From contig NZ_BJYY01000018.1 of NCBI RefSeq assembly GCF_007991755.1, positions 124,001-188,000 of the forward strand: a stretch of 64,000 nucleotides of DNA. Reading direction: 5' to 3'. The notes under the pieces were generated by a model. The model was not told the DNA's origin. It saw only the letters and a list, made by a program, of their open reading frames with translations, and made no database searches. Source of the DNA: Cellulomonas aerilata. Lineage in GTDB: Bacteria > Actinomycetota > Actinomycetes > Actinomycetales > Cellulomonadaceae. Numbering within the stretch: the first letter of the stretch is position 1; the number at the start of each line of letters is the position of its first letter. The translations under genes were made by a program, and so were the position numbers. Positions 25,286 to 34,132 of the stretch are shown here, piece by piece.

Positions 25286-26254
25286 TCAGCCGGCGACGGG
25301 CACACGCTCCCAGGTGAAGAGCGGGCCGCGCACCGGGTTCACGGTCAGTCGCAGGTACTCGAAGGGCAGCGTCTCGCCGTGCACGACGATCCGGGTGAAG
25401 TTGTCCAGCCCGAGCGGGTTGTCGGCGAGGTAGACGTGGGAGTCGCCCTGCAGCAGCAGCACCTCGCCGTCGAACGACGCGGTCCTGGCGGCGATCCGGT
25501 CGACGATCTCCTGCTGCCCGCTGGTCGGCTGCGGGAACCACGTGTCGGCCTGCATCGCGAGCACCACACCGCGGAGCCGGGCTTCCTGCGCCGCGTCGAA
25601 CGTCTCGTCGACCCAGGCCACGGTTGCGGCGACGCGCGCCTGCACCTCGGCCGTCTGCTCGGCGGTCGGCGTGGACAGGCCCAGTCCGGACCACGGCGCG
25701 AGGCCGTTGTCGCTGCCGACGACGTGGAGGGTGGCCACGGCGACGCGCGACTCGAGGATCCGGACGTTCTCCACCAGCTGGGCCTGGTGCTCCGCGCGGG
25801 CGGGGCGTCGTCCGAGCAGCTCACCGGGCTCGGCGAAGAACGTCCGACGCACGGCGTCGAGGCGCTCGAGAGGCTGGTACGCGCCGTTGTTGACGCGGTG
25901 GCAGTCGGTCCACTCGTTGTCGCCGGGAGTGTAGACGACGGGGTCCTTGAAGTCCCGGAACATCGCGAGCGCAGCGGCGAAGCGCTCGTCGGTGCAGGTG
26001 GTGCTGCCGCTCTTGATGTCACCGACGTGGAGCGCGAGCCGAACATGGGTGTCGTGATTGATCGCGTCGACGAGAGACCCGACCGACGCCTCCTGCTCGA
26101 TCCCGTACGGGACGTCACCGACCACGGCGATAGTCAGCGGGCGCGCGGACCGCTGCGCGGCCGTGCGGTCGTCCACGGCGTGGGCGGAGGTCCCGCCCAC
26201 GAGGGTGATCACCACAGCGGCGACGACCGCGAGGGAGTGACGGGCTGACGGCAT
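25286..26254 (-). CDS. Secreted calcineurin-like metallophosphoesterase
   Basis: A 322-residue exported protein. A Sec signal peptide ends near TSAHA. Metal-binding blocks of the metallophosphoesterase fold can be read in order: VVGDVPYG, HVGDIKSG, TPGDNEWTDC and LLQGDSHVY. It presumably hydrolyses a phosphate ester outside the membrane; the substrate is unknown. The ATG at 26254 is preceded by GAGGAG. Convergent with the TetR gene. Not obviously co-transcribed with anything apart from the small upstream reading frame. Confidence 0.8.
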   Translation of the reverse strand: MPSARHSLAVVAAVVITLVGGTSAHAVDDRTAAQRSARPLTIAVVGDVPYGIEQEASVGSLVDAINHDTHVRLALHVGDIKSGSTTCTDERFAAALAMFRDFKDPVVYTPGDNEWTDCHRVNNGAYQPLERLDAVRRTFFAEPGELLGRRPARAEHQAQLVENVRILESRVAVATLHVVGSDNGLAPWSGLGLSTPTAEQTAEVQARVAATVAWVDETFDAAQEARLRGVVLAMQADTWFPQPTSGQQEIVDRIAARTASFDGEVLLLQGDSHVYLADNPLGLDNFTRIVVHGETLPFEYLRLTVNPVRGPLFTWERVPVAG

Positions 26255-26337
26255 GACGTGGTTCTCCTCGGTTCGGGGCTGGGACGGGGCGTGCACCGCT
26301 GCGGGTCGGGAACGCTCGAGGACCGGTCGCACGGGGG

Positions 26338-26517
26338 TCACTCGTCGACCGGCACGGGGATCGTGAGCGTCGCGAGGACGGCGCCAGGGGCGTCGACCGA
26401 GACGGGGAAGGCCGACCGGTCCTGGGCGACGGCCGCCCCGGTGCCCGTCACGACCAGCGTCGACCCAGCCACCGGTGCACTGGCAGCGCCGACCCACGTC
26501 CTCGTCCGTCCGAGCAC
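26338..26517 (-). CDS. Possible small secreted protein, 59 residues
   Basis: A short frame starting GTG at 26517 behind GGGGAG. The translation looks like a signal peptide (RTRTW, then a hydrophobic stretch ending GAAVA-Q) followed by about 27 residues rich in Val, Pro and Ala (FPVSVDAPGAVLATLTIP) and then a stop. No family recognised. It could be a real small exported protein or the remnant of a longer one. It precedes the phosphoesterase gene by about 80 bases in the same direction. Confidence 0.3.
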   Translation of the reverse strand: MLGRTRTWVGAASAPVAGSTLVVTGTGAAVAQDRSAFPVSVDAPGAVLATLTIPVPVDE

Positions 26518-26725
26518 GGGACTCCCCTTCGTCGGGTGCCCGCGGCGTGCGAGCACCGCCCACGGTAGGAACGGCCGGTGGCGGGACCATGCCGTCCGGG
26601 TGAACGGACAGCGGCTGCCTCCCGTCGGTGCGGGGCGAGGCCGGAGGCGTAGCCGCGCCCTGCTGCATCGCCCGGGGCGACGCCCCGACCCGACCCGGTT
26701 CTCGGCTGGTCCTGGCGCCACGCGC

Positions 26726-28489
26726 TCAACGGCGCGAGAGGTCCGTGATGCTGGTCGGCTGGGGGTGGAGGTCCCTCGCGCTCGCCGGGCGGGCGATGAG
26801 GTATCCCTGCACGTAGTCGCACCCCAGGGTGCGCAGGTGCTCCATCTGCTCGTGGCGCTCGACGCCCTCTGCCACGACGGTGATGCCCATGGCATGCGCA
26901 GCGCCGATCACCCCGGCGAGCAGCAACGCCGAGGCGGGGTCGGTGTCGATCCGCGCGACGAGGCCTTGATCGATCTTCAGCGCGCTGAGCGGGAGCCGGC
27001 GCAGCATCGACAGCGACGAGTAGCCGGTGCCGAAGTCGTCCAGGTGCACCTGCACCCCGGCCGAGCGCAAGGCGGAGAGCTGCTCGGTGGCGGCGGCGAC
27101 GTTGACCATCGTCGCCGTCTCGGTGACCTCGACCTGCAGTCGCCACGGCGCGAGGCCGTGCTGGCTGATGGCGTCCAGGACGTCGGAGGCCAGCCGCGGA
27201 GACGCCAGCTGCACCGGTGAGACGTTGATGGCGATCGACCACGCGACGCCCTCGTCCTGCCATCGCCGCGCCTGGGCGCAGGCGGCCGTCAGCACCCACC
27301 GTCCGAGTGCCGCGATCTGCCCGGACTGCTCCGCGACAGGGATGAACTCCCCCGGTGAGACGACCCCCAGCTCGGCGTCCGTCCACCGCACGAGCGCCTC
27401 GACCGAGACCACCTCCTGCGTACCGAGGTGCAGCTTGGGCTGGAAGTGGAGCTCCAGTCCGCCGCGGTCCAGTGCCGCACCCAGGCGCCGGCGGATGTCG
27501 GCATGGCGTCGCAGGACGGCGTCACCGTCTAGAAGTCGGCGAGCACGACCCTTGCCGTCACGCTTCGCCTCGAGCATCCCGGCGTCCGCGTGACGCAGCA
27601 GGACCTCCACGGTCGTCAGACCGGACTCGTCCGGCGCCGGCCGGCCGACGGCGACACCGACGGAGGACGAGACGTGCACCGGCATGCCCTGGATGACGAA
27701 CGGGGTCTGTGCCAGGTGCACGACCCGGTCGGCCACGACCTGAGCCTCGTCGACGCTGACATCGACGAGGATGATCGCGAACTCGTCGCCGCCCAGGCGT
27801 CCGACCATGTCGCCGGTGCGCACGGTCCGAGCGAGCCGTTGACCGAACTGGACGAGCACCTGATCGCCCACAGCGTGCCCGAGCGTGTCGTTGACGACCT
27901 TGAAGCCGTCGAGGTCCATGAACAGCACCCCGACACGGTCCGCGGCCACGCCGCGTCCGAGCACCTCGGTGCCGTACTGCTGGAGCAGGAGCCGGTTGGG
28001 CAACCCGGTGAGCGGGTCGCGCATCGCGATGTCCTCGAACATGGTGCCGACCACGCGGAACAGCTCGGCCACCGGGACACCGCCGGGCGTGCCGTCCGCG
28101 CCCAGCACCAGGACGTCGTCGTACCGGACCTCCTCGTCCCGGTCCAGGATCGAGCGGGCGGCCACCCGCGGGTCGGCGTCCCAGGTCAGGACGATGTCGC
28201 CGGTCGCCAGCACATCGCTGATCCGCGCCCGCGCCAGCAGGGGGCGGCCATAGCCCAGGCGCCCGCTGAGCAAGGTGCTCAGCCGGGCCCGCGACAGCAG
28301 CACAGGTTCGCCGTCGACCACCACCACCACGGCACGCAGCCGAGGATCGTCACGCAGGGCCTGCTCGGCGTCGGCGACCCGTGCGGTGCTGTCGAGCTCT
28401 GGGCACCGGTACGCCAGATCGCCCACGGCGAGCACGCCGCCGGCACGCCCGGTCGGCTCGAGGATCGGCGTCGCGCTGCGGCTGCTCAC
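26726..28489 (-). CDS. GGDEF-EAL protein with CBS-like N-terminal domain
   Basis: A 587-residue cyclic-di-GMP enzyme with no transmembrane segment. The N-terminal 160 residues resemble a CBS-pair regulatory module (VGDLAYRCPELDSTARVADA, ARISDVLATGDIVLTWDADP). The GGDEF domain has an intact GRLGGDEFAI active site. The EAL domain keeps VEALVRW, INVSPVQL, EVTETA, DDFGTGYSS, LKIDQG and AEGVE, so both synthesis and hydrolysis may be possible. I use the GTG at 28489, with GAGG upstream; a GTG a few codons earlier is an alternative. Confidence 0.88.
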   Translation of the reverse strand: MSSRSATPILEPTGRAGGVLAVGDLAYRCPELDSTARVADAEQALRDDPRLRAVVVVVDGEPVLLSRARLSTLLSGRLGYGRPLLARARISDVLATGDIVLTWDADPRVAARSILDRDEEVRYDDVLVLGADGTPGGVPVAELFRVVGTMFEDIAMRDPLTGLPNRLLLQQYGTEVLGRGVAADRVGVLFMDLDGFKVVNDTLGHAVGDQVLVQFGQRLARTVRTGDMVGRLGGDEFAIILVDVSVDEAQVVADRVVHLAQTPFVIQGMPVHVSSSVGVAVGRPAPDESGLTTVEVLLRHADAGMLEAKRDGKGRARRLLDGDAVLRRHADIRRRLGAALDRGGLELHFQPKLHLGTQEVVSVEALVRWTDAELGVVSPGEFIPVAEQSGQIAALGRWVLTAACAQARRWQDEGVAWSIAINVSPVQLASPRLASDVLDAISQHGLAPWRLQVEVTETATMVNVAAATEQLSALRSAGVQVHLDDFGTGYSSLSMLRRLPLSALKIDQGLVARIDTDPASALLLAGVIGAAHAMGITVVAEGVERHEQMEHLRTLGCDYVQGYLIARPASARDLHPQPTSITDLSRR

Positions 28490-28898
28490 GCCGACCTCAT
28501 CGACAGGAGGTCCCGCCAGGCGCACGAACGCGACTCGTTTCGCTCGTTCGGGGCAGCGCCCCCGTGCGACGGGCTGCGCACACCGGCGCCTAGGCGGTGA
28601 CGCACGGCGCCTCGACCTCGTGTCGTGCGAGCCTGCCCGTGCGGACACCCCACGCGCGTCGTCGCCGACCACCTCGCTCGGCACGGCCGAGCCGAGCCGA
28701 GGCACTCCCGGTGGTCCTGGTGCGGTGCGCCCGCCGACGTGCTGGAGGCGGCTCGGTGAGCGCGCCGGCGTCGGGTGCTCGGGGAGCGCCTCAGCGTGGA
28801 TCGGGTCCGTCAGCGCCGGTGGGGCCCGAGGTGCTCGAGGAGAGCCCCTTGACGTTGCTCATCGGGTTCTTGCTCCGGGCAGGGGTGGAACCGGGCGG
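28490..28898. other. Intergenic stretch without a supported gene
   Basis: About 410 bases between the GGDEF-EAL gene and arsC. The frames across it read as Arg/Ala/Pro-rich shadow translations with no recognisable motif, ribosome site or start. It should contain the GGDEF-EAL promoter and the end of the arsC transcript; I could not identify a convincing hairpin. Confidence 0.5.
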
Positions 28899-29309
28899 TC
28901 AGGCCTGCGCCGGCAGCAGCTCGGCCAGCAGGGTCTCGATACGGCCGCGGATGTCGTCGCGGACGCGGCGGACGGTGTCGAGGTCCTTGCCGGCGGGGTC
29001 CTCCAGCTCCCAGTCCTCGTACCGCACGCCGGGGAAGTACGGGCAGGCGTCACCGCACCCCATGGTGATGACGACGTCGGAGGCCTGGACGGCGTCCGCG
29101 GTGAGGACCTTGGGCTTCTCGGCGGTGATGTCGATGCCCTCCTCGGCCATGGCGGCCACGGCGGTCGGGTTGATCTGCTCAGCAGGCATGGAGCCGGCCG
29201 AACGGACCTCGACGCGCCCACCCGACAGCGCCGCGGCGTAGCCGGCGGCCATCTGGGAGCGGCCGGCGTTGTGGACGCAGACGAACATGACGGACGGACG
29301 ATCGGACAT
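28899..29309 (-). CDS. arsC: Arsenate reductase ArsC, low-molecular-weight phosphatase fold
   Basis: A 136-residue cytoplasmic enzyme that reduces arsenate to arsenite. The P-loop reads CVHNAGRSQ (C11 to R17, CX5R), and the later VVITMGCGDACPYFPG carries further redox cysteines and is typical of the actinobacterial ArsC group. The ATG at 29309 follows GGAG by six bases. It lies 50 bases after the ArsR-phosphatase fusion gene, in the same direction, so the two probably share a transcript. Confidence 0.93.
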   Translation of the reverse strand: MSDRPSVMFVCVHNAGRSQMAAGYAAALSGGRVEVRSAGSMPAEQINPTAVAAMAEEGIDITAEKPKVLTADAVQASDVVITMGCGDACPYFPGVRYEDWELEDPAGKDLDTVRRVRDDIRGRIETLLAELLPAQA

Positions 29310-29359
29310 GGGGGGCTCCTTGCCGGGTGGGCCCGCGGTGCACGGGCCGGTGACTGTGG

Positions 29360-30037
29360 TCAGGACGTGGGGACGAGAGAGGGGGCCAGGTGCTCGACGC
29401 GGTGGGCGATCTCCTGCAGTGCCTCGTCGAAGGCCTCGGGTCGGCCGGTGCGGAGCGGGTCCGGGATGGACCAGTGGACGTCGACCGGGATGGTGAGCTC
29501 CTCGTGCGCACGGTCGCACACGGTGACGACCAGGTCCTCCGGCCCGTGCGCGTCGGCCACGTGCTGCGGCCGGACCTCGGGTACGTCCAGCCCGTGCCTG
29601 CGAGCGGTGTCCAGGACCCCGGGCGCGATGGCGGCGGCAGGGTGGGTGCCGGCCGACTCGGCAGGGATCGCACTGGCGCGCCGCCACAGTGCCACCGCGA
29701 GGTGGGACCGGGCGGAGTTCGCGGTGCACACGAAGAGCACCCGCCTGGCCGGGCGCACCAGCGGGGATGCGAGGCGGTCCAGACTTCCCGAGACCAGGTG
29801 CACGTAGGACCGTCGCCGATCCCCTTCCGACCGCGACCGCCCCACGACACCCTCGCGCTCCAGCACCTTCAGGTGATGCGCGAGCAGGTTCGACGGCATG
29901 CCCAGCGCCTGAGCCAGCTCGGACGGCGACGCGTCCCCCAGCGCGAGGGTGTCGACGATCCCCAGCCTGGCTGGATCGGCGAGGGCGGCGTGCAGCACCG
30001 CACGCTGTCGCAGGTTCTCGGCTCGGTCAGTGCTCAT
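29360..30037 (-). CDS. ArsR-type regulator fused to an arsenate-reductase-like phosphatase domain
   Basis: A 225-residue fusion. Residues about 8-90 form an ArsR/SmtB winged helix (ADPARLGIVDTLALGDASPS, GMPSNLLAHHLKVLEREG). Residues about 97-225 form a low-molecular-weight tyrosine phosphatase/ArsC-like domain with P-loop CTANSARS (C104 to R110) and an acidic SIPDP loop. Such fusions occur in actinobacterial arsenic operons. The phosphatase domain may sense or reduce arsenate, or it may be a second reductase. The ATG at 30037 lies beside an AT-rich palindrome likely bound by the protein itself. Confidence 0.9.
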   Translation of the reverse strand: MSTDRAENLRQRAVLHAALADPARLGIVDTLALGDASPSELAQALGMPSNLLAHHLKVLEREGVVGRSRSEGDRRRSYVHLVSGSLDRLASPLVRPARRVLFVCTANSARSHLAVALWRRASAIPAESAGTHPAAAIAPGVLDTARRHGLDVPEVRPQHVADAHGPEDLVVTVCDRAHEELTIPVDVHWSIPDPLRTGRPEAFDEALQEIAHRVEHLAPSLVPTS

Positions 30038-30041
30038 TGCC

Positions 30042-30051
30042 TCAATATTGA
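30042..30051. promoter_or_regulatory. ArsR-type operator candidate TCAATATTGA
   Basis: A perfect 10-bp AT-rich palindrome in a very GC-rich region, five bases upstream of the ArsR-fusion ATG and 24 bases upstream of the aquaglyceroporin start. AT-rich dyads of this kind are typical for ArsR/SmtB repressors, so it may control both divergent genes. Confidence 0.5.
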
Positions 30052-30075
30052 CTGACCTACCTCCGGTGGTCAAGC

Positions 30076-30840
30076 ATGTCGCCCATGCCCGCAGAGCCGG
30101 TCCCACCACCCCAGCCCACCTGGTCGCGGCGCCTCGGCGCGGAGTTCGCGGGCACCGGCCTCCTGGTCACGGTGGTCGTCGGGTCCGGCATCGCGGCTGA
30201 GCGGCTCTCCCCGGACGACGTGGGGCTGCAGCTGCTGCAGAACAGCCTCGCGACCACCCTCGGTCTCGCGGTCCTCATCCTCGTCCTCGGCCCGGTGTCC
30301 GGGGCTCACCTCAACCCGGTCGTCTCACTGGCCGACTGGTGCCTCGGACGCCACACCGGTGGTCTGTCGCTCCGCGGTGCCGGCGCGTACATCGCGGCGC
30401 AGACCGCCGGGGCGATCAGTGGTGCCGTACTGGCCAATGCCATGTTCGGTGTGCCCCCAGCACTGGCCACGACCGTACGCACGGGTGGCGGCCTGCTGGT
30501 CGCCGAGGTCGTAGCCACCGCTGGGCTCCTGGTCGTGATCCTCTCCCTGACCCGCACCGAACGAGGCAGCCTCGTCGCCCCGGCGGTCGGCGCGTACATC
30601 GGCGCCGCCTACTGGTTCACGAGCTCCACCTCGTTCGCGAACCCCGCCGTGACGGTCGGCCGGATCTTCACCGACAGCTTCGCCGGGATCGCACCCGGCT
30701 CGACCCCGGCCTTCGTCGTCGCCCAACTCCTGGGCGCCACCATCGGCGTCGCGGCGGCCGTCGCTCTCTACCCGCTCTCGCAGGCGCGCAGCCGCGCAGG
30801 GGCGCGACCCGGATCCGAGACCGTCGCACGCCACTCGTAA
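30076..30840 (+). CDS. Aquaglyceroporin of an arsenic module (AqpS-like)
   Basis: A 254-residue MIP-family channel with six transmembrane helices. The first pore motif is NPV (residues 80-82, HLNPVV) instead of NPA, and the second is NPA (189-191, FANPAVTVGR). Position beside an ArsR-type regulator and arsC suggests it lets arsenite, produced by ArsC, leave the cell, as shown for AqpS in Sinorhizobium meliloti. The ATG at 30076 is used; another ATG lies nine bases inside. No separate ArsB or Acr3 pump was seen in the window. Confidence 0.88.
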   Translation: MSPMPAEPVPPPQPTWSRRLGAEFAGTGLLVTVVVGSGIAAERLSPDDVGLQLLQNSLATTLGLAVLILVLGPVSGAHLNPVVSLADWCLGRHTGGLSLRGAGAYIAAQTAGAISGAVLANAMFGVPPALATTVRTGGGLLVAEVVATAGLLVVILSLTRTERGSLVAPAVGAYIGAAYWFTSSTSFANPAVTVGRIFTDSFAGIAPGSTPAFVVAQLLGATIGVAAAVALYPLSQARSRAGARPGSETVARHS

Positions 30841-30996
30841 TCGAGGCCCGCCGCTTCCGCGCTTCGGCTGCCCGCATCTCGGCGGACGTCGAGTTGACGC
30901 GCTGCGGCGGGGACACCCCGCTCACCCTTAGCCCGGGGCGCACGGTCGTGGACACGGGCGGGCTCCCCGCACACGCGCCGGGGGGCCGCCGGCGGC

Positions 30997-31341
30997 TCAG
31001 GCGCGCAGGGCGTCGTCGATGCTGTCGTGGACGGTGAAGACCCGGTCCAGCGAGGTCATCCGCAGGATCTTGAGGACGACGGGCGCGGGTGCGGCCAGCT
31101 CCAGGCGAGCCTCACGTCGCACCGCCTTCTTCAGCGCGCCGACCAGGACTCCCAGCCCCGTGGAGTCGGCGAACCTCACCGCTGCCAGGTCCAGCAGCAG
31201 GTCGACGTGGCCGGCGTGCAGAAGGTCCTCGAGCCCGGCGCGCAGCGAGGGTGCGGTGTGGGCGTCGAGCTCGCCGGCGAGGTGGACGATGGTCCGCTCC
31301 CCCGGTTCAATGCTCCGGATCGGGTCCAGGTCGCTCACCAC
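30997..31341 (-). CDS. STAS-domain anti-sigma factor antagonist
   Basis: A 114-residue SpoIIAA/RsbV-like protein. The phosphorylatable serine lies in RFADSTGLGVLVGAL (about S60), and the fold begins IVHLAGELDAHTAPSL. Unphosphorylated STAS proteins release sigma factors by binding RsbW-like kinases. Start is one of two adjacent GTG codons (31341 or 31338), behind GAGG. A RsbW-like ATPase gene lies 2.8 kb away on the other strand and may be its partner. Confidence 0.87.
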   Translation of the reverse strand: MVSDLDPIRSIEPGERTIVHLAGELDAHTAPSLRAGLEDLLHAGHVDLLLDLAAVRFADSTGLGVLVGALKKAVRREARLELAAPAPVVLKILRMTSLDRVFTVHDSIDDALRA

Positions 31342-31796
31342 TGCACATCCTCGCTCTCGGCCGGCCACTCCCACCGGCGTCACCACACGTGCCTGTGGTC
31401 GAGTGTGCCGCCAGGGGGCGACGCGGCGGGTTCGACTGCTCCGGGTGCGCGTGGAAGTCACCCGGGGCCGACCCCGATCGGCCCAGCCGCACCCGTCGCA
31501 GACGGCGGCCGCGTCCGACGTCGAACAGGCCCGGGACGGCGGCGGCGTACCGGGCGACCGGTGCGGGGGTCGGGGTCGACGGTGGCGGGTGCCGAGCGGC
31601 CGTTTCGCACCGCGATGGGGCGATGCCGCACAATCAGGTCATCCACACCGCTCCGTCGGGTGACGCACGCACGATCGTCGTTCCCGCCACCGGAGAGTCA
31701 TCGGCGGGATCGAGCACCCGGACGTCGGTGCCCGTCACGGATGTCAGGGCGGATGGCCCTGGCTCCGCAGCACCGACCACCGAAGAAGGGCTTGTC
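31342..31796. other. Intergenic stretch, promoters only
   Basis: About 455 bases between the divergent STAS and transporter genes. An in-frame ATG at 31623 could extend the transporter by 58 residues, but those residues are not membrane- or family-like. I see no separate gene, clear hairpin or repeat here. Confidence 0.45.
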
Positions 31797-33326
31797 TTGA
31801 CCAGTCGCACCGAATGCCAGACGGAGGGCAGCGACGCGCGCCAGGCGAGCGCTCCGCTGGTCGCGGCCGAGGCCGGGACCGCCCGTGTCGCCGCGCCGGC
31901 GGACAGGCTCTCGCGCCAGCACCGCCTCGTGATCGCGGTGCTGATGGTGGCTGCGTTCACGGTGATCCTCAACGAGACGGTCATGAGCGTCGCGTTGCCG
32001 GTGCTGCAGGACGACCTCGGCGTCGCGCTGAGCGTCGCCCAGTGGCTGACGACGGCCTACATGCTGACCATGGCCGTCGTGATCCCGCTCACAGGGTTCT
32101 TCATCCAGCGCGTGCCCACCCGAAGGCTCTTCGTGCTGGCGATGAGCCTGTTCAGCGCCGGCACCCTCGCGGCAGCGGTGGCCCCCGGGTTCGTGGTGCT
32201 CCTGGCGGCGCGGGTCGTCCAGGCGTCCGGCACGGCGATCATGATGCCGCTGCTGATGACGACCGTGATGACGCTCGTCCCGGCCGCGCGACGCGGCCTG
32301 ATGATGGGCAACATCTCGATCGTCATCTCGGTCGCGCCGGCCCTGGGGCCGACTCTCTCCGGCTTCGTCATCGGCCGGTTCGGCTGGCGAGGGATCTTCC
32401 TCGTCGTGCTGCCGATCGCCCTGGCCACGCTCGCGCTCGGGGCGAGGTGGTTGGTCACCGTCTCCGAGACGTCGCGCGCTCGCGTGGACCTCGTGTCGGT
32501 ACCGCTCGCCGCGCTCGGCTTCGGCGGTCTCGTCTACGGGATGGCGAGCATCGGCGAGGCAGCGGAAGGAGGGGCGGCCATCCCGGTCTGGGCGCTGTTC
32601 ACCGTCGGCGGCGTCTCGCTCGTGCTGTTCGTCGTCCGGCAGCTGGCCCTGCAGCGCGAGGACCGCGCCCTGCTGGACCTGCGGGTCTTCCGGTCGTCGC
32701 TGTTCGCCATCTCGATGGGCGCGATGCTGCTCGCCACCGCGACGATGTTCGGGGCCTTCATCCTCCTGCCCCTGTTCGCCCAGCGCGGGCTCGGGTTGGC
32801 GCCGCTGCAGACCGGCCTGATCACGCTGCCCGGTGGCTTGATGATGGGCCTCGCCAGCCCCTTCGTGGGCCGCATCTACGACGCCCACGGACCGCGCGTC
32901 CTGCTGGTGCCTGGCGTCACCTTGATCAGCGGTGCCCTGTGGGTCCTGACGACCGTCAGTGCGACCACCTCCACGGCGCTGCTGGTGGCCACGAACGTCG
33001 CGCTCATGGTGGGCCTGGCCGCCACCTTCACGCCCCTGATGACAGCCGGCCTCGGATCGCTCCCGCCCCGGCTCTACTCGCACGGCAGCGCAGTGCTGGG
33101 CACCTTCCAGCAGGTCGCCGCCGCGGCCGGCACAGCGCTCTTCATCACCGTGGTCGCCGTCGTCGCGACAGCCGCAGGCAGCGACACCGCCGAGGCCGCA
33201 GGGACGATCGCCGGCGTCCGCGCTGCGTTCCTCGTCGCCGCGATCCTCTCGCTCACCCTGGTCCCCGCGGTGCTCTTCGTCCGCAGGCCGGCGTCGGGCA
33301 CGCCGACCGCCTCCCTCCCGCACTGA
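31797..33326 (+). CDS. MFS exporter, DHA2/EmrB type
   Basis: A 509-residue drug:proton antiporter-like protein with about 14 transmembrane helices. Motifs include ILNETVMSVALPVLQDDLGV and SVAQWLTTAYMLTMAVVIPLTGFFIQR (both standard for DHA2 helix 1-2), and the motif C-like APALGPTLSGFVIGRFGWRGIF. A TTG start at 31797 has GAAGAAGGG six bases upstream. An upstream ATG at 31623 is less attractive, with its G-rich run only two bases away. Substrate unknown. Confidence 0.85.
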   Translation: MTSRTECQTEGSDARQASAPLVAAEAGTARVAAPADRLSRQHRLVIAVLMVAAFTVILNETVMSVALPVLQDDLGVALSVAQWLTTAYMLTMAVVIPLTGFFIQRVPTRRLFVLAMSLFSAGTLAAAVAPGFVVLLAARVVQASGTAIMMPLLMTTVMTLVPAARRGLMMGNISIVISVAPALGPTLSGFVIGRFGWRGIFLVVLPIALATLALGARWLVTVSETSRARVDLVSVPLAALGFGGLVYGMASIGEAAEGGAAIPVWALFTVGGVSLVLFVVRQLALQREDRALLDLRVFRSSLFAISMGAMLLATATMFGAFILLPLFAQRGLGLAPLQTGLITLPGGLMMGLASPFVGRIYDAHGPRVLLVPGVTLISGALWVLTTVSATTSTALLVATNVALMVGLAATFTPLMTAGLGSLPPRLYSHGSAVLGTFQQVAAAAGTALFITVVAVVATAAGSDTAEAAGTIAGVRAAFLVAAILSLTLVPAVLFVRRPASGTPTASLPH

Positions 33327-33520
33327 CGGCCCACGGCGCTCGACGCAGACTGCGCTCCGCCTGGGCACGACGCGCCCGCGGGACGGGCACGTCGCGCTCC
33401 GGCCGGCCGAGTCGCTGCCGGTGCGGGTGAGGCCTCACGCGCACCCGTCATCGGGGACGAGTCGCCCGGGCGGCCCACCCTGGTGGGCGCCGTGTGGTCA
33501 GCGGCCGGGACGTGGCGCTC

Positions 33521-33799
33521 TCAGCCGGCAGCGACGAACCCGTCCTCGTCGGGCGAGGCGGAGACGGCCCATACCCGGACGTCCTTGCCCGTCCCGTGAT
33601 GGTCCTTCTCGTGGACGCGCACGACGCCGTCGTGGACGTCCTCGCCGTCGCCGCAGATCTCGTGGTCCCCGGTGGATCCTTGGGTGTGCATCGTGATGGG
33701 TCCGGCGAACGCCTCGAGCGTGGCCGGTTCCTTGCCCTCGAGCTCGGTCACCGCGTACGGAACTCCCGAGACGATCATGGCCGGTCTGGAACTCGTCAT
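33521..33799 (-). CDS. Uncharacterised 92-residue protein
   Basis: A small acidic protein, not recognised. It begins MTSSRPAMIVSGVPYAVTE and continues with a His/Asp/Glu-rich middle (GDHEICGDGEDVHDG, HEKDHHGTG), ending VRVWAVSASPDEDG. No signal peptide or membrane segment. The His/Cys/acidic residues could bind a metal, but this is speculation. The ATG at 33799 has AGAGG upstream, and codon use follows the local high-GC pattern. Confidence 0.55.
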   Translation of the reverse strand: MTSSRPAMIVSGVPYAVTELEGKEPATLEAFAGPITMHTQGSTGDHEICGDGEDVHDGVVRVHEKDHHGTGKDVRVWAVSASPDEDGFVAAG

Positions 33800-34132
33800 C
33801 GCGCTGCCTCTTCCCTAGCCGGCGTCGGAGGCAGCTGCCTCGTCGACCGTGCGTCGCCAGGGTGCGCCCCCGCGTCGCCGATAGCAAAGATCGCCCGGCA
33901 CGGATCCTCGACGACGGCCCTGGGCCGGGGGCGCACGGATGTGGGTGCGGTCGGGCGCCGGTGCTGCGACGGGACACGACGTCGTGGCGGCCGGCGCGGG
34001 GAGCGAGCAGCCCACGACGCCACCCTTCGCCATCCCCGGCGGCGTCCTGGGTGGCCGCGGTCCGCCCGACGGCGCACCCTGGACGTGCGTCCCGCACCCC
34101 GCGAGCCACCTCGACCGACCCGCTGGAGACCC
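33800..34132. other. Intergenic stretch between divergent genes
   Basis: About 330 bases between the 92-residue protein gene and the RsbW-like ATPase gene. It contains no supported gene and presumably the two promoters. Frames read through here have no start signal or family sequence. Confidence 0.45.
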
